From VBAS01 sp035318985 (GTDB lineage: Bacteria > Bacteroidota > Bacteroidia > Chitinophagales > Chitinophagaceae): DNA of 49,794 nucleotides. The DNA lies in assembly GCA_035318985.1 (NCBI GenBank), contig DATHDP010000030.1, positions 1-49,794 on the forward strand, given 5' to 3'. The notes under the pieces were generated by a model, which worked only from the letters and a program-made list of their open reading frames with translations, had not been told where the DNA came from and did not search any database. The translations under genes and the position numbers were made by a program. This document shows positions 42,003-48,516 of this stretch, in pieces. How positions within the stretch are numbered: position 1 is the stretch's first letter; every line of letters begins with the position of its first letter.

Positions 42003-42103
42003 GATGAAGGATGATTAGTTTGAATAATTCATAGCACCGGGGTCTGCCAAAATCATTTCTGTTATTTTGTTATTTGTTTATTGGCAAGACCCCCGGGCGG
42101 ACA
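42003..42103. repeat. Island hairpin repeat, family A, copy 4
   Basis: Arms CCGGGGTCTGCCAA (42037-42050) and TTGGCAAGACCCCCGG (42081-42096). It ends 7 bp before the stop of the PIN-domain gene, again at the 3' end of a minus-strand gene. Confidence 0.75.
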
Positions 42104-42109
42104 AAAGTT

Positions 42110-43333
42110 CTAGTCTGGCAGTAAAGCATACTGTTGTTTGAAGGAATACAAGGGTACTGATATTGATTGCTGTGTCAAGTCTTCATTAAAGTACATTACA
42201 AAAAAAGAATCAAATTCTAGTAGCTTTTGAAATACATTTATTACAATACCACCTTCTTCCATTTTTGCATATCCATTCCAAATTCTTGCCGTACAAGTTT
42301 CTTTGGAAATATCTTCAAAATGTAGTCGTATTGTTGATTTATCATCTGGCTCAATTTTAAATTCCTTAGACTCTTCGTCGATTTTATTATTTACAAAGAA
42401 CAGGAAAACCCCGTTTTCCTTGCTTAAATTGTTTGGCAAAATAAATGAGATAAATCTAGGTCTTTCTTTCCCATTATCCTTTGCAACAGTTAATGTTAAA
42501 AAATCTTCCTGCTGGGTTTTATTATTGAAGTACTGTACATCTAAAAACATTAATGTACCGTTTTCTCTTTTAGCAATATCCCACCTAAACTGTTCAACAG
42601 CAAAATTTGCCAGTTCAAGAATGAACTCTTCCATTTGTGCAATTACTTGTTTGCTAATATTTAATGCTCGAGGTAACACTCTTTGAAATTTAATATTGAC
42701 AGGAGCAATAAGTGTTTTGATATGTGGGTGAAAGTCATTTAATTCTTTGCCATCAGTAAATTCTTCAATGTTATTTGATATGAAAAAAGCTGAATTATTC
42801 CAACTAGACTCTATTTGCTTTAAATAATTGACAGATGCCAGCAGAATTGCTGCGTCGCCTGAATTGTTTTTGTTATTATGAAAGGGGGCCTCATTTTTAA
42901 CAGATAACTCAAAAATCAAAACTTTTAAATCGTTAGTAATTTCTGTCGTAATACAATTGTTACGGAGAAAGTCCTCTACTTTCTGAATATGTTCTTTATT
43001 CCTTTGTATTTCACTTTCCAAACCTTCGGAATATTCCTTTTGTAGCTTAAGAACGTCAGATTTAGAATATTTTTCTATGTCTTTAAATGTGTTTTCTTTG
43101 TTTGCCAGTTTGTGTTCAAGGGTTTTAATTTTAGTGTAACAATGCATTTTATTTCTATCCCATTCCTGCAATATAATGTCGTTAACAAGCACCTGAACTT
43201 TCTTATCATTTGTTAAATCAATTAAAGATTGAAGAAGCTCAAAATGTAGATTGTCGTGATGTTTGTTGCTAATTGGGTCAAGCCCGTTTGCTAGGTAAAT
43301 CCAATTGTTTGTGTCTAATACTAGATATATCAC
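42110..43333 (-). CDS. PIN-domain protein (DUF4935-like)
   Basis: This 407-residue protein starts at GTG 43333; the nearest upstream ATG is out of frame. The N-terminal MIYLVLDTNNWIYL contains the first catalytic Asp (D7). Glu in LQEWDR (E57) and D160 in NNKNNSGDAAILLAS complete the acidic set of a PIN nuclease, with a long charged coiled insertion between. The C-terminal 200 residues form an unrecognised domain of mixed beta/alpha character. The family includes toxin-like and anticodon or RNA nucleases, some in defence. A partner antitoxin is not obvious; the adjacent 256-residue gene is the only candidate. Confidence 0.7.
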   Translation of the reverse strand: MIYLVLDTNNWIYLANGLDPISNKHHDNLHFELLQSLIDLTNDKKVQVLVNDIILQEWDRNKMHCYTKIKTLEHKLANKENTFKDIEKYSKSDVLKLQKEYSEGLESEIQRNKEHIQKVEDFLRNNCITTEITNDLKVLIFELSVKNEAPFHNNKNNSGDAAILLASVNYLKQIESSWNNSAFFISNNIEEFTDGKELNDFHPHIKTLIAPVNIKFQRVLPRALNISKQVIAQMEEFILELANFAVEQFRWDIAKRENGTLMFLDVQYFNNKTQQEDFLTLTVAKDNGKERPRFISFILPNNLSKENGVFLFFVNNKIDEESKEFKIEPDDKSTIRLHFEDISKETCTARIWNGYAKMEEGGIVINVFQKLLEFDSFFVMYFNEDLTQQSISVPLYSFKQQYALLPD

Positions 43334-43376
43334 GGTATGTCATTTAAAATTACAGTCAATCAAAAAATAGCACTCT

Positions 43377-43390
43377 TTCAAGACCCCCCG
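43377..43390. repeat. Partial family A repeat (3' arm only)
   Basis: TTTCAAGACCCCCCGG-TCGGA resembles the right arm and flank of the family A hairpin; the left arm is absent. It lies in the gap between the 43411 gene stop and the PIN gene start. Confidence 0.4.
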
Positions 43391-43410
43391 GTCGGATATA
43401 CAGCCGTATG

Positions 43411-44181
43411 TTAGTTGTTGTTAAATCTTGCTCTCTCACATAATTCGTTGTACATTTTGTCTACAGTATTGTAAATAGCTTGCAGTTGTCCTTTTGTAAT
43501 ATAAATTGAACCTTCCAAATAACGTGCTTTTGTCCTTACATCAGAAAGTTGATTGAAAACTTGACGCCTTTCTATTTCAAAGTCTGATTGCGAATTTTTA
43601 TAACGAAAATTAAAAGCGGATTTTATTGTCCTATGATTTGTCTTGCCATAGACATTTTGATTAGCTTCTAAGAACAAATTAGTTTTTGCTAATAATTCTA
43701 TTGCACTAAAGCAATTATCTATAAACGCTAACCCAAGGTCATGGTCTAATGCAAATTTGCTTGTCTTTAAAAATTCTTTTGCAACAGTCAGATGCTCATA
43801 AGATAATTGTTTGTTGTAATGGAAATCAAATGCTAATTGAAATCCATCTTTAAATAAAATAAGAGTTGAATGTCCGCAATTTAGAAATTCACTTTCATTC
43901 AGTTTGATTTGTTCAACTTCATAAGTTGATGCCCAAAAATTATTTACATTTGGGTCAACACCTTTTTTCAATTTCACTTCAACAGAAATTTCTTCGTTTA
44001 ATCTTACAATATGAGGTCTTCCATCAGGAAAGAAAATTGCTTGAGCTGCAAGAAGAGTAAAGTTTTCGGGTAAAAGATTTTGTTCTTTTCGTCTATTTAT
44101 TTCGGGATTAAAAAACAAGTCCATCATATTCTTATAGACATTGTTCGCAAATTCTGAATTGTCATGTTCAGGAGTATCCAT
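43411..44181 (-). CDS. Hypothetical protein, possible C-terminal HEPN-like helical domain
   Basis: This 256-residue protein has no signal peptide. The N-terminal half (LLAAQAIFFPDGRPHIVRLNEEISVEVKL) is beta-rich. The C-terminal half is helical, with DLGLAFIDNCFSAIELLAKTNLFLE, RTIKSAFNFRY and FNQLSDVRTKARYLEGSIY, the pattern seen in HEPN-like and Swt1-type helical domains that accompany nucleases. The classical R-x4-6-H motif is not present, so a catalytic role is doubtful. It is upstream of the PIN gene on the same strand, 77 bp apart, so the two may be expressed together. Confidence 0.45.
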   Translation of the reverse strand: MDTPEHDNSEFANNVYKNMMDLFFNPEINRRKEQNLLPENFTLLAAQAIFFPDGRPHIVRLNEEISVEVKLKKGVDPNVNNFWASTYEVEQIKLNESEFLNCGHSTLILFKDGFQLAFDFHYNKQLSYEHLTVAKEFLKTSKFALDHDLGLAFIDNCFSAIELLAKTNLFLEANQNVYGKTNHRTIKSAFNFRYKNSQSDFEIERRQVFNQLSDVRTKARYLEGSIYITKGQLQAIYNTVDKMYNELCERARFNNN

Positions 44182-44186
44182 ATAAT

Positions 44187-44225
44187 AACAACTAACGGCC
44201 AGGACTTTCTGCTATGCTTATATTA
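44187..44225. repeat. Family B repeat, partial copy
   Basis: CAAC-TAACGGCCAGGA-CTTTCTGCTATGC matches the left half of the 41879 repeat (CAAC-GTTCGGGG-CTTTCTGCTGTGC). It lies between the XRE regulator stop and the 43411 gene start. Confidence 0.45.
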
Positions 44226-44240
44226 ATTACAGGATAAACC

Positions 44241-44648
44241 TTATTTCTTATCAAGCATCTTTTCAAGCAAAGCAACTTTTTCTTTTTCCGTTTGAAGTAA
44301 TCTTTCGTAAAGTTTTTTATTTTCTTCCATCGTAGCAATGAATTTCTCCATTGGATTTATTGTGCTGTTGAATGCATACACTGCTCCATTATTTACGCTA
44401 TTTTCAGTGAAAGTATTTATATAATTAACCGCCGCATCGTCGTTGAAAGTTTTAATTGCGTCAGGTGAAACTTTTAAACTCTTTGCAACATCGTTCAATA
44501 TCTTTTCATCAATTTTTTCTTTTTGCTCCAATGCAGAAATAGCTTGCTGGCTAAGCCCAAGCTCGGCAGCAAGAGCATCCTGCTTAATGCCTAATATCTC
44601 TCTTATGCGTTTTACATTTCTTCCTTCGTGTATTGTTTTTTCTGTCAT
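44241..44648 (-). CDS. XRE-family helix-turn-helix regulator
   Basis: This protein has 135 residues from ATG 44648 (an upstream TTG at 44684 would add 12 residues but lacks conserved sequence). The helix-turn-helix is NVKRIREILGIKQDALAAELGLSQQAISALEQKE. A C-terminal coiled segment (MEKFIATMEENKKLYERLLQTEKEKVALLEKML) is probably for dimerisation. This two-part architecture is common in Bacteroidota. The promoter region shared with the divergent 44778 gene holds a GTAAAATACAA motif also found at the other XRE gene. Confidence 0.8.
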   Translation of the reverse strand: MTEKTIHEGRNVKRIREILGIKQDALAAELGLSQQAISALEQKEKIDEKILNDVAKSLKVSPDAIKTFNDDAAVNYINTFTENSVNNGAVYAFNSTINPMEKFIATMEENKKLYERLLQTEKEKVALLEKMLDKK

Positions 44649-44707
44649 AGCAGTTGGTTTTAGTAAAGATAAAGATTCTGACAATTGTAAAGTACCGTGT
44701 TTGTGCT

Positions 44708-44718
44708 GTAAAATACAA
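44708..44718. promoter_or_regulatory. GTAAAATACAA motif in the divergent promoter region
   Basis: This 11-mer is the reverse complement of TTGTATTTTAC within the 45741-45757 palindrome. It lies 60 bp upstream of the XRE gene start and 60 bp upstream of the divergent 44778 gene. It may be a half-site for an XRE regulator. Confidence 0.4.
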
Positions 44719-44777
44719 ATGATGATAGTAGGTTACGGGTTGCTGCGGTTGTTACTTAGTACTGCAATTCTTTTTTT

Positions 44778-45347
44778 ATGTATTCCAATACTTTGATCCA
44801 GCTAAACTACGAGATAATGGCTGGCTTTTTCAGCGCTTACTCGATGCCGCAGGCTATTAAACAAATTGAATCAGCAACCAGGTCGGCAGGGTCGGGGAAA
44901 GTTTGGGATCGCCGTTCACCTGCCGACCTGCTCTATTTTTTTGAAAAGCTGGAAGAACTGTTTGGAGCTGTTTTTATTATTATTGATTCACGGAATAAAA
45001 AACAGGAAGCGATCCTTGAAGAAAATAATGGAGAGGAAGTATGGTTACTTACACGATATGAAACTTATTGTGGCCGACACCGGGACAGCACTCCCTGGGA
45101 TTTTTTTCCACGTCATCTTAGTCATCAGGAATTCCTTAATCCTTATAGGGCATTAAAAAAAGTTATGTATTATAAAAGGCATGAAGAGTGGAAGGACATT
45201 TTAAAAACAATACTTCAGCATGCTCTTTCGCCCAACTCTATTTATGAATTTGATGATGGAATCGATCTGTTGAAAATTTGGTTGCTGCTCCATAAATTAA
45301 TAGAGGCATCACATTTGTTGCAGACAAGAATCTTATTGAAAGGATGA
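44778..45347 (+). CDS. Hypothetical protein of an unrecognised family
   Basis: This 189-residue protein starts at ATG 44778, or at ATG 44817 further in. It has no signal peptide or membrane helix and is helical and rich in aromatic residues (DLLYFFEKLEELFGAVFIII; LSHQEFLNPYRALKKVMYYKRHEEWKDILKTIL). I do not recognise a family. It is divergent from the XRE regulator, sharing a 130-bp promoter region, so it may be that regulator's target. Confidence 0.45.
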   Translation: MYSNTLIQLNYEIMAGFFSAYSMPQAIKQIESATRSAGSGKVWDRRSPADLLYFFEKLEELFGAVFIIIDSRNKKQEAILEENNGEEVWLLTRYETYCGRHRDSTPWDFFPRHLSHQEFLNPYRALKKVMYYKRHEEWKDILKTILQHALSPNSIYEFDDGIDLLKIWLLLHKLIEASHLLQTRILLKG

Positions 45348-45410
45348 TGGACAATTCAATCCTTTTGGTGTTGTTAAAACATGCGGGATATGAATGATAG
45401 ATAATTTTTT

Positions 45411-45629
45411 TTAAACCTGTTGAAGCTGCAAAAACTTTTTAAACTTTTCCCATTCATCTTTATTACTATTCAATGCGATAAGAATTTTATTGATCTTATC
45501 TCCATTAATATTTTCTTGCTGTTCTAACTCTGAGATATATTGTTGAGTTGTGCTCAAATTTCTTGCTATGTCCTGCTGTGATTTATTCTTAAATTTTCGA
45601 AATAGCATCAGCGCCTTTCCGGTATGCAT
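45411..45629 (-). CDS. Small XRE-family helix-turn-helix regulator
   Basis: This 72-residue single-domain DNA-binding protein has helix-turn-helix KNKSQQDIARNLSTTQQYISELEQQEN. It is divergent from the peptide-export locus that starts at 45815, with 185 bp between. That gap contains two inverted repeats and a GTAAAATAC half-site, so autoregulation and control of the neighbouring locus are likely but inferred. Confidence 0.75.
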   Translation of the reverse strand: MHTGKALMLFRKFKNKSQQDIARNLSTTQQYISELEQQENINGDKINKILIALNSNKDEWEKFKKFLQLQQV

Positions 45630-45665
45630 AGGTTGTTTTTTGTGTAGCGTTCCAAACTTTGGTTT

Positions 45666-45757
45666 GTAAAATACTTAGAAAAATTAATCGAACAATACCC
45701 TAAACGTGGTATTGATGTAAAACATTTTTTAAAAAGAATGACTTGTATTTTACAAGT
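45666..45757. promoter_or_regulatory. Operator-like palindromes upstream of the peptide-export locus
   Basis: There are three elements. GTAAAATAC at 45666-45674. CAATACC (45693-45699) mirrored by GGTATTG (45708-45714). A perfect 17-bp inverted repeat ACTTGTA-TTT-TACAAGT (45741-45757). The last shares TTGTATTTTAC with the motif at 44708, reversed. Confidence 0.55.
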
Positions 45758-45764
45758 GAACTGC

Positions 45765-45794
45765 TTTTTGAATTCAATAATACTTATAAATTTA
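45765..45794 (+). promoter_or_regulatory. Candidate promoter of the VKOR-thioredoxin gene
   Basis: A T-rich TTTTTG (to 45770) followed 16 bp later by TAAATTTA (45787-45794) resembles the Bacteroidota TTTG / TAnnTTTG pair, with slightly short spacing. The 17-bp palindrome lies immediately upstream, suited to regulation. Confidence 0.35.
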
Positions 45795-45814
45795 AATTCT
45801 CATTACACAAACCT

Positions 45815-47368
45815 ATGTCGGCTAAGATTATTACCACAGTATATGACTGGCTTCGGGAAATGAAAATTCCAGTATCAAAAACATATATTAAGCAAAAGCT
45901 ACTTTCACATCCAGATTATCCTTCTTTGTTAAGTATAACAGATACTTTAACTGATCTGCGAATTGAAAATACTGCAGTTCAGATTGAAAAGGATCAATTA
46001 CATGAAGTGGATATTCCTTTTCTTGCACACTTAAATGGTAATGGGGGGGATTTTGTAATAATCAGAAACCGTGACAATCCTGATCATCAAGTTCCTGGTT
46101 TTTATAAGCGTTGGGGAGGGGTAATAATCGCAGCAGAGAAACCTTTGAATTGGATAAATCAAGAAAACAATGATTTGCTAAATAAGGAATCAAAGACTGC
46201 AAAAGTTTTCATTTTATCACTGTGCATATTCGGATCCTTTGTTTTCTTTTCTGCAATCGCATCATTTGATTGGATGAAAATTGGTTTGGAACTGATAGCT
46301 ATTGCCGGCATTTTTGTTTCGTGGATGGTTGTAAGTAAGGATCTAGGTCTTGAAAACAAAATAGCAGACCAGGTTTGTGGTAAAAATGCAGATTGCAATT
46401 CCGTCATTCATTCCACTGTTGGAAAGCTTCCTTTTAAGATTGGGTGGAGCGATGCAGGAATGATATATTTTCCGTTTCTGTTATTGACACTGCTGGTTGC
46501 TTCTTTCACTGACTCACTTGTCGGAATTTATCCATTGCTTGTATTGCTTGCCGCTATGGCCATGCCGATAACAATTGTCTCTATATACTACCAAAGGAAA
46601 GTGATCAAAAAATGGTGCAGACTTTGCCTAATTACTGATATCCTGTTATGGTTGCAGTTTTTTGTATTGCTGCCACAGACTTCAAACCAGCTGCATTACG
46701 GATTTAGTAAAACAATTTTTATTGATACCGTTCTACCGATCTTTTTATTATTTGTTATTGCTACAACATGGCTATGGCTAAAAGCCTTGATAAAACAAAA
46801 TAAAAAATCAGAAGAGGAAAATTTTGCCAGTGAACGTTTTCGCAGAAGCCAGGATATATTTTATGCTTTATTGGAAAGACAAAAGAAAATAACAGTCAAT
46901 CCTGATGGCCTCGGTATAATCATTGGTAACCCCGAAGCAACAAATACTATAACTAAAATATGCAACCCTTACTGCGGCCCTTGTGCCAATGCACACCCGT
47001 TAATAGAGAGATTGCTTGAAGAAAAAGAAAATCTGAAAGTGCAGATACTTTTTACTTCGCCTGATGATGACAAGAATATAATGACAAAACCAACAAAACA
47101 CCTGATGGCCTTATATGAAAAAAATGAAAGTCAATTGATAGAAAAGGCGTTGGACGATTGGTACGGAGCCGATAAAAAGGATTATGATGTGTTTGCTGGT
47201 AAATATATCCTGAATGGTGAGCTTGAAAGGCAAAGCGATAAATTAAAAGCAATGAGAACCTGGTGCATTGAAATGAAGATCGAATTTACCCCGACTTTTT
47301 TTATTAATGGATATCAATTACCCAAACAATATACAATTGCAGATGTAAAGTATTTTTTAGAAGAATAA
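45815..47368 (+). CDS. Fusion of degenerate C39-like domain, vitamin K epoxide reductase and thioredoxin
   Basis: This protein has 517 residues from ATG 45815; the TTG at 45743 sits inside the palindromic operator and is rejected. Residues 1-110 resemble a C39 peptidase fold without its catalytic residues: DYPSLLSITDTLTDLRI matches the exporter's LLGISEAAEAIGF region, but no Cys is present and GGDF replaces the HF of the catalytic His. Residues 130-325 are a VKOR domain of about six membrane helices with the loop pair C188/C194 and the redox motif C268-R-L-C271. Residues 360-517 are thioredoxin-like with C387-G-P-C390 and a cis-Pro in FTPTFF. The fusion should generate disulfides in the periplasm. 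It sits directly upstream of a cysteine-rich secreted peptide gene. Confidence 0.85.
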   Translation: MSAKIITTVYDWLREMKIPVSKTYIKQKLLSHPDYPSLLSITDTLTDLRIENTAVQIEKDQLHEVDIPFLAHLNGNGGDFVIIRNRDNPDHQVPGFYKRWGGVIIAAEKPLNWINQENNDLLNKESKTAKVFILSLCIFGSFVFFSAIASFDWMKIGLELIAIAGIFVSWMVVSKDLGLENKIADQVCGKNADCNSVIHSTVGKLPFKIGWSDAGMIYFPFLLLTLLVASFTDSLVGIYPLLVLLAAMAMPITIVSIYYQRKVIKKWCRLCLITDILLWLQFFVLLPQTSNQLHYGFSKTIFIDTVLPIFLLFVIATTWLWLKALIKQNKKSEEENFASERFRRSQDIFYALLERQKKITVNPDGLGIIIGNPEATNTITKICNPYCGPCANAHPLIERLLEEKENLKVQILFTSPDDDKNIMTKPTKHLMALYEKNESQLIEKALDDWYGADKKDYDVFAGKYILNGELERQSDKLKAMRTWCIEMKIEFTPTFFINGYQLPKQYTIADVKYFLEE

Positions 47369-47493
47369 AAGGCACGTGGTAATAAACTCGTTTTGTTTCA
47401 TGAAACAAAGCCTGTCCGCTGAGGCCAAACAGACGGGGTAAAAGAGCCTGGTACCTGAAGCCGGGCCGAATATTAAAATGTAAATTTTAAAGA
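47369..47493. promoter_or_regulatory. Structured spacer upstream of the cysteine-rich peptide gene
   Basis: It contains the perfect palindrome TTTGTTTCA-TGAAACAAA (47392-47409). GC-rich complementary blocks follow (CCTGTCCG.../CAGACGGGG and GCCTGG.../GCCGGGC, up to about 47466). The region could be an internal terminator or mRNA cleavage site that lets the small peptide be made in larger amounts. Confidence 0.4.
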
Positions 47494-47715
47494 ATGAAAA
47501 AAAACAAAAGTCTAAATTCAAGATTAAGCAATGCAAAAAGCTTAACGAGAAATGAATCGAAGGAAATTATGGGCGGAGTAGACGAAGTTCGCGATATTTA
47601 TTTGTGTGGCTGGCGATGGAATAACAACCAATGTTATTGCGACTGGTGTTATCAGGATACCGGCACAGCAAAATTTTGTGATGATCCCTGTAATTCGTGG
47701 TGGTGCGGTCATTGA
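47494..47715 (+). CDS. Double-glycine leader peptide precursor, seven cysteines (bacteriocin/RiPP-like)
   Basis: This is a 73-residue precursor. Residues 1-28 form a leader ending LTRNESKEIMGG, the pattern of Bacteroidota 'natural product precursor' double-glycine leaders recognised by C39 peptidases. The predicted 45-residue product (from V29) is acidic and has seven Cys (38, 47, 49, 52, 62, 66, 71) and five Trp (40, 42, 51, 69, 70), with CYCDWC and SWWCGH clusters. No modification enzyme (lanthipeptide, radical SAM or grasp) is nearby; instead a VKOR-thioredoxin fusion, a TlpA-like protein and a C39 exporter flank it. Disulfide cross-linking is therefore the likely maturation. Activity as a bacteriocin or signal is inferred. 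Confidence 0.8.
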   Translation: MKKNKSLNSRLSNAKSLTRNESKEIMGGVDEVRDIYLCGWRWNNNQCYCDWCYQDTGTAKFCDDPCNSWWCGH

Positions 47716-47722
47716 CAATGGT

Positions 47723-47763
47723 AACCTATTGCTTAATACATCTGGTATTAAGCAATAGGTTTT
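47723..47763 (+). terminator. Strong terminator after the peptide precursor gene
   Basis: AACCTATTGCTTAATAC (47723-47739) pairs perfectly over 17 bp with GTATTAAGCAATAGGTT (47745-47761), with a 5-nt loop, and ends in a short T-run. It begins 8 bp after the peptide stop. Confidence 0.8.
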
Positions 47764-47805
47764 AGGTATAAATTTTGAAGTTAGCATACAATAGTGATTG
47801 GAATT

Positions 47806-48420
47806 ATGATTTTAAGAAAGAAAAATATTCTCATAATAATATTTGCTTTTATTTTCCTGAGCTCTTGTATTCAATCAAGTAACTCAAAAAAAAATGAAAT
47901 GAATGCGGCCTTGGATAAGGAAAATATTAATGATTCTCTAATTAAAGTGGAAACAGAAAAAAAGGGGAAGATTGCAGAAGAAATGATTGGAAAAGAGTAT
48001 CCACTATTAGTTTCTTTAGCAAACAAAGCAGGGGTAACAAGTGCTGATTTAAAAACTAAGATAGTGTTTTTGAATTTCTGGTTTGCAAGCTGTCTCCCGT
48101 GCCTGGAAGAATTTGATGGCTTAAATGAAATGTATAAGAAATTTAAAGAGAATAAAAATTTCGAATTTATTTCTTTCACTTTTGAAAACAGTAACCAGAT
48201 TGAAGAATTTGAAAAGAAATACAGTATTCAATACAAAATTATTTCAATTACCAACGATGAATGTCATAGTCTTAATTTGAACAATGGTTTTCCAACTAAT
48301 ATAATACTAGGAAAAAACGGGATAATTAAAAACATTTATGTTGGAGGACACGGGTCAAAAAAAGAAGCAAAAAATTTTATAATAAACGAAATGTTCCCAG
48401 TAATTCTGAGTGAATTATAA
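47806..48420 (+). CDS. TlpA/ResA-like thioredoxin-fold lipoprotein
   Basis: This protein has about 204 residues from ATG 47806 (a GTG at 47794 is possible). The signal ends in lipobox LSSC, so it is a lipoprotein. An asparagine/lysine-rich linker precedes a redoxin domain: KTKIVFLNFWFASCLPCLEEFDGLNEMYKKF, with the active site C-L-P-C, and the cis-Pro in NGFPTNIILG. TlpA-like proteins reduce or isomerise disulfides outside the cytoplasm. Located between the peptide gene and the exporter, it may isomerise or reduce peptide disulfides. Confidence 0.82.
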   Translation: MILRKKNILIIIFAFIFLSSCIQSSNSKKNEMNAALDKENINDSLIKVETEKKGKIAEEMIGKEYPLLVSLANKAGVTSADLKTKIVFLNFWFASCLPCLEEFDGLNEMYKKFKENKNFEFISFTFENSNQIEEFEKKYSIQYKIISITNDECHSLNLNNGFPTNIILGKNGIIKNIYVGGHGSKKEAKNFIINEMFPVILSEL

Positions 48421-48516
48421 TTGGGATCCTGTGTTTGATGTTATTGTTTCAATTTTTTTGCAGACCTAATGCCGGACAATTTTCCAATTTATCTGATGTA
48501 GCAAAAAAAAATTGTA

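Noticed and set aside
40103..42103. CRISPR array or integron attC sites
   Set aside because: Repeats are about 100 bp, unevenly spaced by whole genes, with no short spacers, so not CRISPR. The attC core GTTRRRY/RYYYAAC is not found at the hairpin ends and no integrase is in the window.
45743..45814. TTG start extending the VKOR fusion by 24 residues
   Set aside because: The TTG lies within the 17-bp palindrome and upstream of the likely promoter. The extension has no conserved sequence, and ATG 45815 begins the recognisable domain.
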